A DNA stretch of 64,000 nt from Ancrocorticia sp047602305. GTDB taxonomy: Bacteria > Actinomycetota > Actinomycetes > Actinomycetales > Actinomycetaceae. The stretch lies in the NCBI GenBank assembly GCA_047602305.1, contig JASGHO010000001.1, forward strand, positions 1,984,001 to 2,048,000, given 5' to 3'. The position numbers were made by a program, and so were the translations under genes. Numbering within the stretch: the first letter of the stretch is position 1; every line of letters starts with the position of its first letter. Of the stretch, positions 8,999 to 17,119 are shown in pieces. The notes under the pieces are model-generated. The model did not search any database. It was not told the DNA's origin and was given only the letters and a program-made list of their open reading frames with translations.

Positions 8999-9066
8999 AA
9001 TTACGGAAGCCGATGCACCCACTCCGGCCAACCACACAATTACGGAAGGCGATGCACCCACTCGGG
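8999..9066. repeat. Direct repeat duplicating the 3' end of the lipoate ligase gene
   Basis: A 28-29 bp unit (ATTACGGAAGSCGATGCACC plus CACTCSGGCC) occurs at about 8999-9027 and 9039-9066. The second copy includes the stop codon and last codons of the ligase gene; the first lies just downstream. Looks like a short local duplication. Confidence 0.75.
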
Positions 9067-10098
9067 CCGCGCGAACTTCTCTTCGCAGCGCTGCGCCGCC
9101 TTCTCCAGGTCAGCCTCGGTAATCTCGCCCGGCGAAGCGTCGTACTTCTCCTGGAAGTGCTTGATGAACACGTCGATGATCTCTTCGCGCTCCATACCGG
9201 TCTGCGACCGCATCGGGTCCACCCGCTTGACGGCGCTACGGGTGCCCTTGTCGCGAATCTTCTCGCGGCCGATACGGATCACGTCCAGCATTTTGTTGGC
9301 GTCGATGTCGTAGGACATCGTCACGTGGTGCACCATGTAGCCATTGGCCCAGCGCTTCTGCGCGGCTCCGCCGATCTTGCCCACTTCGGAGGCAATGTCG
9401 TTGAGGGGGACATAGCGGGCCTTGACGCCCACCTTCTCAAGCGCCTCCATCACCCACTGGTCAAGGAACGAATAGGACTGCTCGAAGCTCAGGCCATCCA
9501 CGAGCGAGGTGGGGATGACCAGCGAGTACGTCACGCAGTTACCCGGCTCCATAAACATGGCACCGCCCCCGGTGACGCGGCGGGACACGGTGATCCCGTG
9601 GCGATCCACGCCCTCCTGGTTGATCTCGTTCTCGTAGGACTGGAAGGAACCAATAACCACCTGCGGGGCATTCCATTCCCAGATCCGCATGAAGGGCTTG
9701 CGGCGGCCCGCGGCCACATCCTCGGGTAGGGTCTCGTCCATCGCCACGTTGATCATGGGGTGCACGACAGGTCCGTGAATGACTTCGAAATCGATGTCGT
9801 CCCAGCTCGTGGCCAGGCCGAGCGCTCGGCGAACGGCAATACCCACGCCCTCCGAGGTGATTCCGAAGAGAACATCGCTGGGTTCGATGGCGTCGTCGAC
9901 CCTCTTCGCAAGCGCCGCCGCACTCGCCCCAGCCGGAGCACCTTCCAGGGCTCCCACAATACGATCCAACGCCTCATCCGGGTCCAGGAAAAAATCACCG
10001 GAAAGCCGCACGTTCGCGAGGTGCGCGTCCGCCACTTCCAGATCAACAACGATCAACTTGCCACCGGGAACCTTGTACTCACCATGCATGAGGTCCAT
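9040..10098 (-). CDS. lplA: Lipoate--protein ligase family protein
   Basis: 352 aa. Attaches lipoyl groups to E2 or H-protein subunits via lipoyl-AMP, scavenging exogenous lipoate. The N-terminal ~90 residues (MHGEYKVPGGKLIVVDLEV) form the small accessory domain (LplB-type) fused to the catalytic LplA domain. Catalytic landmarks: RRVTGGGAMFMEPGNCVTYS (lipoate/ATP site) and IGGAAQKRWANGYMVHH. The start MDLMHGEYK fits the domain boundary; longer frames run into a repeat. It stands alone, divergent in style from its neighbours, with the 3' end duplicated just downstream. Confidence 0.9.
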   Translation of the reverse strand: MDLMHGEYKVPGGKLIVVDLEVADAHLANVRLSGDFFLDPDEALDRIVGALEGAPAGASAAALAKRVDDAIEPSDVLFGITSEGVGIAVRRALGLATSWDDIDFEVIHGPVVHPMINVAMDETLPEDVAAGRRKPFMRIWEWNAPQVVIGSFQSYENEINQEGVDRHGITVSRRVTGGGAMFMEPGNCVTYSLVIPTSLVDGLSFEQSYSFLDQWVMEALEKVGVKARYVPLNDIASEVGKIGGAAQKRWANGYMVHHVTMSYDIDANKMLDVIRIGREKIRDKGTRSAVKRVDPMRSQTGMEREEIIDVFIKHFQEKYDASPGEITEADLEKAAQRCEEKFARPEWVHRLP

Positions 10099-10294
10099 TG
10101 TCTCTCGGGATCGCGACGCGCGCGATGTGGCACGGGACTCCTCTCCCCTATTTCGCACAATTCGGGCCGAATGCGGACGAGTGCAGAGGCTAGGAACTGT
10201 TGCACCCCGGGGCCCAGCACGGGCCCAGCGAAGGGGTGAGGCAGGTGAGGAGTTCGGCGTCCGCGTTGCGCCCACGGGCGCAGCGCAAGCCCCG

Positions 10295-10378
10295 CAAAGG
10301 AGTGGCGTTTTCTGCAAGGCGCGACAGTTTTTCCCGGGGAAAATGCGTTACGCGTATCCGAAAACGACACTCCTTTGG
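10295..10378. repeat. Palindromic repeat family 3, copy a
   Basis: 84-bp imperfect palindrome ending in CAAAGGAGTGGCGTTTTC and, inverted, CCAAAGGAGTGTCGTTTTCG. Same element as 15432-15516 and 16083-16167, in inverted orientation relative to them. Confidence 0.85.
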
Positions 10379-10384
10379 AAGCGA

Positions 10385-10424
10385 GGGCACGCGTTTGGAA
10401 GTCGGGGCACGCGTTTGGAAGTCA
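10385..10424. repeat. 20-bp direct repeat, two units
   Basis: Unit GGGCACGCGTTTGGAAGTCR at 10385-10404 and 10405-10424, with a decayed partial unit on each side. Abuts family 3 copy a. Intergenic. Confidence 0.8.
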
Positions 10425-10488
10425 GGATACTCCTTTGGCGCGACGACGACGCCACGCCCGGGACAGAGTCGCGTGCAGGACTCTTGTT

Positions 10489-11502
10489 CTACGATTCCCG
10501 CGGGTGTTGCGGCGCCGTCGCCAAAGCCACGGCCGCCGACACCAACAAGAGGCCACCAACTTCCGCCCAGTTGGGAACCTGGGACAGCATAACGAGGCCC
10601 ACCAACAGGCTGGTGACCGGGAGCAACGAGTTGAGCAGCGCCACCGTGGCTGCGGGCAGCGCCTTCATCACCACTTGGTCAATGGCGTACGGAAGCGCCG
10701 AGGACATCACGCCCACACCGGCGAGGAAAAGCAGAAGCTTCCAGTCTGCGAAAATCGGGCCAATATCCGGGGCGCCAAGGGGCAGATACACCAGCGCGGC
10801 AACGGCCATCGCCCAGGCGAGCGAGTCCAACCCATGCCCGCCAACGGCGATTTTGCGCCCCAACCAGATGTAAAAGGCCCAGAAGAGCCCCGCAGCAAAG
10901 GCGAAACCAACGCCCACAGCGACCCGTGGATCACTCATGTCCACGCCAGCCCACGAGATGAGGAAGACTCCCCCGGCCGCCAGGAAAATACCCAGCCGAA
11001 CTTTCCACCCCCGCCCGGTGAGCGCGGCCAGGATGACCGGGCCAAGATACTCCAGGGCCACCGCTGTCCCTAGAGCAATCCGGTCAATCGCGAAGTAGAA
11101 GCAGAGATTCATCGCACCCAGAACCACCCCAAAGATCGCCGCCCTGCCAAGCATGCGCCAATCGAAAGACCCTTCCGGAGTGCGTGGCACCGCACGCCGC
11201 CACGCCAGCATGATGATCCCACCCGCCAGCACACGACCCCACGCGACCGAAATCGCCGGAGCCACCGCGAACAGGCTCACGGCCAGCGACGCGCCCACAT
11301 ACATCGACACACCCGAGGCAAGCATGAGGAACGGAGCAAACCGCGCGGCCCGCCCGGGCGTGCTACCTCCCGCGGAGCCGCCACCCCCGCCAGTCCCCGC
11401 AGAACCAGAACCACTCATAGAACCACCAGCGGTCCCACCAACACCGCCCACAGAATTACCAGCCCCCACAGAACCACCCTGAACCGAACCCTGCGAACTC
11501 AT
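10489..11502 (-). CDS. EamA/DMT-family transporter (RhtA-like)
   Basis: 337-aa membrane protein of the drug/metabolite transporter superfamily, about ten TM segments as two EamA halves. Landmarks are AISVAWGRVLAGGIIML, LGTAVALEYLGPVILAAL and the second-half LNSLLPVTSLLVGLVML. The pattern most resembles RhtA-type exporters of threonine/homoserine; substrate is inference. Start MSSQGSVQG sits in an ATGA overlap with the upstream AEC gene. Residues 1-50 are an unusual Gly/Ser-rich low-complexity extension before the first TM, like that of the peptide permease at 3780-4889. Confidence 0.85.
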   Translation of the reverse strand: MSSQGSVQGGSVGAGNSVGGVGGTAGGSMSGSGSAGTGGGGGSAGGSTPGRAARFAPFLMLASGVSMYVGASLAVSLFAVAPAISVAWGRVLAGGIIMLAWRRAVPRTPEGSFDWRMLGRAAIFGVVLGAMNLCFYFAIDRIALGTAVALEYLGPVILAALTGRGWKVRLGIFLAAGGVFLISWAGVDMSDPRVAVGVGFAFAAGLFWAFYIWLGRKIAVGGHGLDSLAWAMAVAALVYLPLGAPDIGPIFADWKLLLFLAGVGVMSSALPYAIDQVVMKALPAATVALLNSLLPVTSLLVGLVMLSQVPNWAEVGGLLLVSAAVALATAPQHPRES

Positions 11503-12437
11503 GCAAGACCACCTACGCTGTGGAAAAGGAAGGCGATGAGAAGGGTGACGCCAAGACTCAGCAGGGTCGAAATGATGTTGGCATCCCTCGCAAGCTCCAC
11601 GCCGACGTCGTACCGATGCGCGTAAGTGAACACGTTGTTGGCCACCGGGAATCCTCCCGCAATGGTGACAGCCATGAGCGAGGTACCCGTCAGTCCGAAG
11701 GCCCATCCGAGCCCGAAGGCGAGTACTGGACCGACGATGCAGCGCAGAAAAACGGCAAAGAAGAGGGGCGCCGATTCTTTGCCAATTCGGGGAATATGCG
11801 CCCCACGCCAAGAGATACCCATCGCGATGAGAATCATGGGAACGGCGGCGCCGGCAAGAAGGTCGACGGGTGCTGCAATCACCGCGGGGATCGGCAGACC
11901 AGTCAGCGCGAAGAACAGTCCGAACAGCACACCCACAACCGGCGGCGCTGTAAACGGAGCGACGATGGTGCGCCACACGCTGCGCCCTCGCTTATCCGTT
12001 TGGCGGTCAAGGATGGCGAACGAAATCGGCACCATCACGCACAGTTGGAACACCATGATGGGGGCGGCGGCGGAGGCGTCGCCCGCGATCGCCGCAAGGA
12101 AGGCAATACCCAGATTTCCCGCGTTGGTGTAGGAGGCACAGAGGGCGCCGATGGTGACCTCACCGCCACGCATCTTGAACACCAGCTTTGCCACCAACGT
12201 GTAGATGACCACCAGGATGATCGCGGTCAATACGCTGGTCAGCGCGCCACCCGAGAATACTTCGCCCGCATTGGAGTGGGCCACCGTATTGAAGAGCATG
12301 GAAGGCATCGCGCCCGCAAAAATGATACGGGTGAGAGCCTTATCGGCGCCGGGCCGCGTCAAACCGTAACGGGCCAAGAGGTAGCCCACAACCATCACGA
12401 CGATCAGGGACCAGAAAGCAACAAGGACACTACCCAC
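11499..12437 (-). CDS. AEC (auxin efflux carrier) family transporter
   Basis: 312-aa integral membrane protein with about ten TM segments and the AEC N-terminal pattern GYLLARYGLTRPGADKALTRIIF...MPSMLFNTVAHS. AEC proteins export or import small organic acids or other metabolites; the substrate is not deducible. GTG start (GTGGGTAGTG) with GGGAAAG upstream. Translationally coupled to the downstream DMT exporter by a 4-nt overlap, so the pair probably forms one efflux operon. 12438-12741 downstream of mscS holds no recognisable gene. Confidence 0.85.
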   Translation of the reverse strand: MGSVLVAFWSLIVVMVVGYLLARYGLTRPGADKALTRIIFAGAMPSMLFNTVAHSNAGEVFSGGALTSVLTAIILVVIYTLVAKLVFKMRGGEVTIGALCASYTNAGNLGIAFLAAIAGDASAAAPIMVFQLCVMVPISFAILDRQTDKRGRSVWRTIVAPFTAPPVVGVLFGLFFALTGLPIPAVIAAPVDLLAGAAVPMILIAMGISWRGAHIPRIGKESAPLFFAVFLRCIVGPVLAFGLGWAFGLTGTSLMAVTIAGGFPVANNVFTYAHRYDVGVELARDANIISTLLSLGVTLLIAFLFHSVGGLA

Positions 12438-12741
12438 GCGTCACTGACTTTCCCAGACACACTCGCCACACGAAGTGAATATCAAACACCGACACATCCC
12501 ACCCGTCAGCCACGCGCGTGAGCAGGATCAGCGCACAGAGCGGCAAGCCATTCACGTGGGGCGCGGGAAGGCTCGGGGAGCTGGAGAAGTATCAGTTTCA
12601 CAGTCACCCCACAATCGTGGACCTTCCCCGGGGTGAAAGTCCATGTGGGCAAGATTTCAACTTCGTCAGCGTGCCCTATCTGTACGTATTGCACAGATCG
12701 GGTCTTCTCACCAAGTTGAAAGTTCGCGAGGACCCTGGCGG

Positions 12742-14634
12742 TTATTCTGACTCCGTCGCATCCTCGACCCGCGGCAGCTTTCCCGTTTCGACCGCCTTGC
12801 GCTTCTCCAGGGCGGCGTTGCGCTCACGGAAAGCCTCCTCGCCCGGCCCGGAGAACTCCTGGCGCCGCTTCTCCGCCTGCAACGATCCCGTAAAGATCGA
12901 GGATTCATGGCCCGCAGCTGGCCCCGTAGGAGGACCGGCGACGACGGGGTCCGCCACCTTTCGATCCCCCACCGGCACTCGGTCGGGAACCAGGTCGGTG
13001 AGCTCCGCTAGGTCGATGACCTGCGTCTTCGTGACATCCGCAATAGTCGGCCATGAGGGCTCGTCAAAGTCGTCAGCCGAGTCTTTTTCGCCCGTCACCT
13101 GGAGCGCCGCCCGGTCGCCCTTGCCAGCCCGGTCATCCTTGCCGACCTTGCCAGCCCGATCGCCCGCCTTCGTTCCAGCACCCTCGGCCTGCTGCTTGCC
13201 AGACTGTTCCTCCTGCTCGTGCCCCTGCTCCCGAGCAGCCTTGGCCGCCTCGGTGATCGAGGTGTGTGCGCCCGCAACCAGCAACTTCTGGCCGTCGAAA
13301 TCCAGGGTGATGGCGGCGCCGTCGTCGTCCAATTCATCAGCAACGATGTGGGTGTGCGGGGCGGCGTCCGGTGCCTTCGACTGAATCCACTTCACCAGTT
13401 CCTCGCGGACGTAGTACTTGAGGTCGGTGAGTTCGGCGGAGGTGCGGCCGGAGAGTAGCGCGCCGATCTTGATTTTGCCGCCGGTGGCGTCGAGGACTTG
13501 GAGGATGCCGGTGTCGCCGTCCCACATGTCGGTGCGGGCGAGGATGCGGCCCAGTTCCGCCCGCATCTCCGTAATGGGCGTATCCCAATCGAGTTCAAAT
13601 TCGACACGTCCCAGCAGGTCAGGGGCGCGCCGGGTCCAGTTCTCGAACGTCTTGCTCGTCATTTCCTTGGAGGGCACGATGAGGCGACGCCCGTCCCACA
13701 CCTTGAGCACCACATAGGTCAGCGTGATTTCCTCAACCGTGGTGAACTCGTCCTGCCAGATGACGATGTCGCCCATGCGCAGCGAGTCCGAGAACGCGAG
13801 TTGGAGGCCAGCGAACACGTTTCCAAGCGTTGCCTGCGCCGCAATACCGACGGTGACGGACAGCAATCCCGCAGACGTGAAAAGCGCCCCGCCGAGCGTC
13901 TTGCCCCACTCGAAAGTCATGAGCACCAGGCCCACGCCCACGATCCAAATCGCCGCCGCGATGATGCGGTGAAGAATCTCCAGCTGCGTCTGGGTACGGC
14001 GATATCGCGACTCCCCCGTCTCCTTGATGCGGTTGAGAATCGAGCGTTCAATACCGTTGACCACCGAGACGATGAGCCAGGTCACCGCGAGAATCACCGC
14101 AACAAGGAAGCCGTGTTCTGCCAACGTGCGAGTTTGCAGGCGCTCCTCGGTGGCCGGGTCGCTCCACACAATCATCATGCCGAGCCAGCCGCCAGCCAGC
14201 GCCAACGAAAGCCGCAGCGGCATCCTCATCGGCTTCATAATCTCCAGTACGAACGGCTTGTTGCGCATGAGGAAACGCGCCAGAGTCTGCACCGCGAGGG
14301 CCACAAGAAGCCCGACGATCACACCGGCGCCGATACCCAAGAAGATCGACACGAGATTGACCGTGACGTCAACGACCGCCTCTGTGGTGACGCCGTCGCC
14401 GGTGGATGGGTCGACTGTCGTTGGGTCGACGACGGCGGGGTCAACCGCGGCTGGGTCAGTGCCCTCCTCGAGGGTACTGTCGATGATGCCGTCCTCGATG
14501 ACTCCCTCATCAACAGTGCTGTCGTCAAGGGTTCCGTCATCGACAGTGCCTGGGAGGATGTTCAAAAGCCACGCCGGCAAGATATCGATGAGGGACGAAG
14601 AAAGTGGAGATAAGGAAAGTGAAGACGCTTCCAT
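12742..14634 (-). CDS. MscS-family mechanosensitive ion channel
   Basis: 630 aa. A membrane-tension-gated channel that releases solutes on osmotic downshock. N-terminus (20-95) is an acidic Asp/Thr/Val-rich extracytoplasmic segment with repeated DP-x-VDP units. TM helices lie at about 95-120, 140-160, 175-200 and 235-260; the pore helix follows (ALFTSAGLLSVTVGIAAQATLGNVFAGLQLAFSDSLRMGDIV). The beta domain includes VVLKVWDGRRLIVPSKEMTSKTFENWTR. The C-terminus from about 450 is a charged, probably disordered tail. The N-terminal and C-terminal extensions make it about twice the length of E. coli MscS. A 7-bp tandem array lies about 120 bp upstream. Confidence 0.9.
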   Translation of the reverse strand: MEASSLSLSPLSSSLIDILPAWLLNILPGTVDDGTLDDSTVDEGVIEDGIIDSTLEEGTDPAAVDPAVVDPTTVDPSTGDGVTTEAVVDVTVNLVSIFLGIGAGVIVGLLVALAVQTLARFLMRNKPFVLEIMKPMRMPLRLSLALAGGWLGMMIVWSDPATEERLQTRTLAEHGFLVAVILAVTWLIVSVVNGIERSILNRIKETGESRYRRTQTQLEILHRIIAAAIWIVGVGLVLMTFEWGKTLGGALFTSAGLLSVTVGIAAQATLGNVFAGLQLAFSDSLRMGDIVIWQDEFTTVEEITLTYVVLKVWDGRRLIVPSKEMTSKTFENWTRRAPDLLGRVEFELDWDTPITEMRAELGRILARTDMWDGDTGILQVLDATGGKIKIGALLSGRTSAELTDLKYYVREELVKWIQSKAPDAAPHTHIVADELDDDGAAITLDFDGQKLLVAGAHTSITEAAKAAREQGHEQEEQSGKQQAEGAGTKAGDRAGKVGKDDRAGKGDRAALQVTGEKDSADDFDEPSWPTIADVTKTQVIDLAELTDLVPDRVPVGDRKVADPVVAGPPTGPAAGHESSIFTGSLQAEKRRQEFSGPGEEAFRERNAALEKRKAVETGKLPRVEDATESE

Positions 14635-14752
14635 ACACTCAAGGCTAGGCGACTTCCCTGAGATTTGGCTTCAATGACGTGGACCATACATCTGGCCGGA
14701 CGCCGACGATTGCCGAGGGTGAGAGATTTCGCCCGTGGGATCAGCCGTCATG

Positions 14753-14822
14753 GTGCTGAGTGCTGGGTGCTGGGTGCTGGGTGCTGGGTGCTGGGTGCTG
14801 GGTGCTGGGTGCTGGGTGCTGA
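14753..14822. repeat. Heptanucleotide tandem repeat (GTGCTGG)8
   Basis: Eight perfect GTGCTGG units (14760-14815) flanked on each side by a GTGCTGA unit, 70 bp in all. It lies about 120 bp upstream of the mscS start and about 175 bp before the tRNA cluster. Such arrays slip during replication and, in promoters, can cause phase variation; no other coding or promoter function is visible in 14635-14996. Confidence 0.9.
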
Positions 14823-14996
14823 TGATTATCGAGGATCAGGTGGCAATTTGGGCTCGTGACAGCCGTGTAACCGGACAAAAAAGAGCCCGTGACTCAGCAC
14901 ACAGGCTCTCGATTCGACAGATCCCCAAAACACTGGCTAAGCTTATGGAGTTCCACCAAGCGGTAACGTTCGGAACGCGGGTTGAAAGCCCATTGG

Positions 14997-15069
14997 GCCC
15001 CCATCGTCTAGTGGTCTAGGACACCGCCCTTTCACGGCGGCGACACCGGTTCGAACCCGGTTGGGGGTA
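14997..15069 (+). tRNA. tRNA-Glu (UUC)
   Basis: Full cloverleaf: acceptor GCCCCCA/TGGGGGT, anticodon stem CCGCC/GGCGG with loop CTTTCAC (anticodon TTC), T-arm ACCGG-TTCGAAC-CCGGT, discriminator A. CCA is not encoded. First pair is G-U. First of three clustered tRNA genes. Confidence 0.95.
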
Positions 15070-15112
15070 CGGATTCCAGAAATGGAGTCAGAGGTCAATA
15101 CCTCAAAGTATT

Positions 15113-15186
15113 GGCCCCGTAGCGCAGTTGGTTAGCGCGCCGCCCTGTCACGGCGGAGGTCGCGGGTTCAAGTCCCGTCGGGGTCG
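15113..15186 (+). tRNA. tRNA-Asp (GUC)
   Basis: Acceptor GGCCCCG/CGGGGTC, anticodon stem CCGCC/GGCGG with loop CTGTCAC (anticodon GTC), T-arm GCGGG-TTCAAGT-CCCGT, discriminator G, CCA not encoded. 43 nt after tRNA-Glu. Confidence 0.95.
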
Positions 15187-15237
15187 CAGATAATTGGCCG
15201 GGAAACCGGCTTTTTGTCTCTAAGTCGGTTGGCTTAG

Positions 15238-15310
15238 GGCTCTGTAGCTCAGTTGGTAGAGCGCACGACTGAAAATCGTGAGGTCACGGGATCGACGCCC
15301 GTCGGAGCCA
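15238..15310 (+). tRNA. tRNA-Phe (GAA)
   Basis: Acceptor GGCTCTG/CGGAGCC, anticodon stem CACGA/TCGTG with loop CTGAAAA (anticodon GAA), T-stem ACGGG/CCCGT. The T-loop reads ATCGACG, with A instead of T at position 54. CCA not encoded. Last gene of the tRNA cluster. Confidence 0.94.
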
Positions 15311-15328
15311 CTGAAGACACACAGTAAG

Positions 15329-15358
15329 AAACCCCGGATGCGAAAGCTTCCGGGGTTT
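15329..15358 (+). terminator. Rho-independent terminator of tRNA cluster
   Basis: Perfect 10-bp stem AAACCCCGGA / TCCGGGGTTT with a 10-nt loop, followed by GTTGTTTCT, 19 nt beyond tRNA-Phe. Confidence 0.85.
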
Positions 15359-15431
15359 GTTGTTTCTGCTGGGGCCCCTGTCTCGCGGGGGCGCGGCATG
15401 GCCTACTGCCCCCGGCATCCCAAATGCCATT

Positions 15432-15516
15432 CCAAAGAAGTGTCGTTTTCGGATTCACGTAACGCATTTTCCGCCGGAAAAACCGTTGCTCGTTGCGGAA
15501 AACGCCACTCCTTTGG
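15432..15516. repeat. Palindromic repeat family 3, copy b
   Basis: 85-bp imperfect palindrome with ends CCAAAGAAGTGTCGTTTTCG and inverted CCAAAGGAGTGGCGTTTTCC. It is followed at 15558-15613 by a shared flanking unit (AACGTGAACAGG ... CACCCCACACCTCAC) that also follows copy c, so the two form a larger repeated block. Confidence 0.85.
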
Positions 15517-15807
15517 CGGGCGGCGAGCCGGTTAGACTCATAGGCCAAACGGGGTTACGAGCCCAGAACGTGAACAGGTGTGGGGCGCGGTCAATCGCAC
15601 CCCACACCTCACATCACCGGTGAGCTCTCAGCACTGCAGTCCAGAACATGAGGCAGCAGCAGGCCCGGCACTCTTGAACGAAGAGGCCACTCTTCAGTGG
15701 AGAGGTCACACCATACAACCGTTGCCTCTCACAAAAAGCGTGGCCTCTCCGATGACGATGAAGCCGGCGAGGGCAGTAGTCCGGAACAAGAGAATCTACG
15801 GTTCGCA

Positions 15808-15850
15808 CGATAAACCATACTTACACCCATGCACTATCCGTGGTTTATCG
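15808..15850. repeat. Inverted repeat CGATAAACCA / TGGTTTATCG
   Basis: Perfect 10-bp arms separated by 23 nt within the gene-free region 15359-16336. That region otherwise contains families 3 and 4 and no supportable coding sequence. Confidence 0.6.
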
Positions 15851-15919
15851 CCGAAAGTGTGGGCTCTCCGAACCGGAAAACATGACGGAAGCACATCCGA
15901 GGGTGCCACACTCATCGAG

Positions 15920-15979
15920 AACTGCCCTTAGCGTTGGGTATCGCACTTATAACGGCGATATCCAACGCTAAGGGCAGTT
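15920..15979. repeat. Palindromic repeat family 4, copy a
   Basis: 60-bp element with perfect 18-bp arms (AACTGCCCTTAGCGTTGG at 15920 and its complement ending 15979) plus an inner TATCGC/GCGATA stem. Core sequence matches the copy at 56585-56652. Confidence 0.85.
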
Positions 15980-16082
15980 GTCGGCGGCGGAGAGTAAGCC
16001 AAGACCAACAAGCGTTACGCGCCAAGAACGTCATGTTGCCCCCAACACCCCCAAACGTATGAGTAGTACTACCCCGAAATCT

Positions 16083-16167
16083 CCAAAGGAGTGTCGTTTT
16101 CGGATTCACGCAACACATTTTCCAAAGGAAAAACTGTCGCACCTTGCGGAAAACGCCACTCCTTTGG
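16083..16167. repeat. Palindromic repeat family 3, copy c
   Basis: 85-bp imperfect palindrome, ends CCAAAGGAGTGTCGTTTTCG and inverted CCAAAGGAGTGGCGTTTTCC, inner TTTTCC-AAA-GGAAAA. Same orientation as copy b and followed at about 16216-16258 by the same AACGTGAACAGG...CACCCCACACCTCAC block. Confidence 0.88.
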
Positions 16168-16336
16168 AAGGCTGTGGGATTGGAGTTGAGGCTGGGCGGT
16201 GGGGGCAATGGGCCCGGAACGTGAACAGGGGTGCGATTGACCGCACCCCACACCTCACCAATGAGGACCCCACGCACCACCGCCCGAAGGACATCGGCGG
16301 GGCTCCGCGACGGGACCCGGCACCCCCAGCGAGACT

Positions 16337-16771
16337 TCACACGACGCAGAACTCGTTGCCCTCCGGATCGGTCATAACAATCCAGTATCCCTGCTGCGGA
16401 TCATCGAACACTTCCACCTGCGTGGCGCCGAGGGCCACCAGTTCGGCAGCCTTCGCCTGCAGTGCCGCGCGGTCCTTCGCATCCACCGAAGCTGACACCC
16501 GGACATCAAGGTGGACCCGGTTCTTGGCGCTCTTGCCCTCCGGCACCTTCTGAATGTAGATGCGCGGCCCAACCTCATCAGGGTCGACGATGGCGTTGGC
16601 ATCGTTCCACCGTTCCTCGGGCAGACCCCAAGCAGCGAGAGTCTCCTCCCAGGTCTCGTAGGGCGCCGGCGGGGCCTCGAACACGTAATCCAACGCGGCC
16701 GCCCAGAATTCCCCGAGGGCGAGCGGATCGGCGGCGTCCATCGTCAGACTGAACTTTCGGTAATGTGCCAT
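16337..16771 (-). CDS. VOC family protein (glyoxalase/bleomycin-resistance fold)
   Basis: 144 aa, single-domain vicinal-oxygen-chelate protein of the Glyoxalase_6 type. It starts MAHYRKFSLTMDAADPLALGEFWAAALDY and ends with DDPQQGYWIVMTDPEGNEFCVV, both typical of the family; central RVHLDVRVSASVDAKDR. Members bind a metal and act on small substrates or bind drugs; this one's substrate is unknown. Stands alone, minus strand, with an AT-rich palindrome and other repeats upstream. Confidence 0.85.
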   Translation of the reverse strand: MAHYRKFSLTMDAADPLALGEFWAAALDYVFEAPPAPYETWEETLAAWGLPEERWNDANAIVDPDEVGPRIYIQKVPEGKSAKNRVHLDVRVSASVDAKDRAALQAKAAELVALGATQVEVFDDPQQGYWIVMTDPEGNEFCVV

Positions 16772-16955
16772 GACGCCACGCTATCGGACTCCGCGAGAAA
16801 GCAAAAGAAAAGGGGCCTTTTAAGTCCCCTTTGCAGGTCAGCGACCTGCACGAGCGAGCCAAATCCGGAAGCTGGTGAACGCTCTAACCAGCAGCTATTA
16901 CGCTTAACATCAGAACCGGTCCCCTTGTTTCAGGAGTTAACTGGATACCCCTTCA

Positions 16956-17003
16956 AAAGAAAACAAAATCAAAACAAAATTTTGTTTTGATTTTGTTTTC
17001 TTT
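16956..17003. repeat. Perfect 48-bp AT-rich palindrome
   Basis: Arms 16956-16979 and 16980-17003 are exact reverse complements with no spacer (AAAGAAAACAAAATCAAAAC ...). It is strikingly AT-rich for this GC-rich chromosome. It lies between two minus-strand genes and could be a bidirectional terminator, a protein-binding site or a cruciform-prone remnant. A second small palindrome, TGCAGGTC-N3-GACCTGCA, is at 16832-16850. Confidence 0.85.
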
Positions 17004-17050
17004 CATTCAGACCATCAAGATCGCATATTCGCATGAGTTATCGGAGTTAC

Positions 17051-17094
17051 AACGTCAAGATCTGACCCCAACGTCAAGATCTGACCCCAACGTC
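17051..17094. repeat. 19-bp direct repeat near 3' end of NAD(P)-binding gene
   Basis: Unit AACGTCAAGATCTGACCCC at 17051-17069 and 17070-17088, then a partial third unit. Lies 26-69 bp downstream of the stop of the NAD(P)-binding gene. Confidence 0.8.
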
Positions 17095-17119
17095 CGATCT
17101 TGGCCAAGGATCCCGACCC

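Noticed and set aside
14735..15019. Small protein with AGCWVLG repeats
   Set aside because: Produced by reading the heptanucleotide array; runs into tRNA-Glu.
15249..15548. 99-aa minus-strand frame over tRNA-Phe and family 3 repeat
   Set aside because: Overlaps a tRNA gene and a palindromic repeat. Similar 'peptides' recur only because the repeat recurs.
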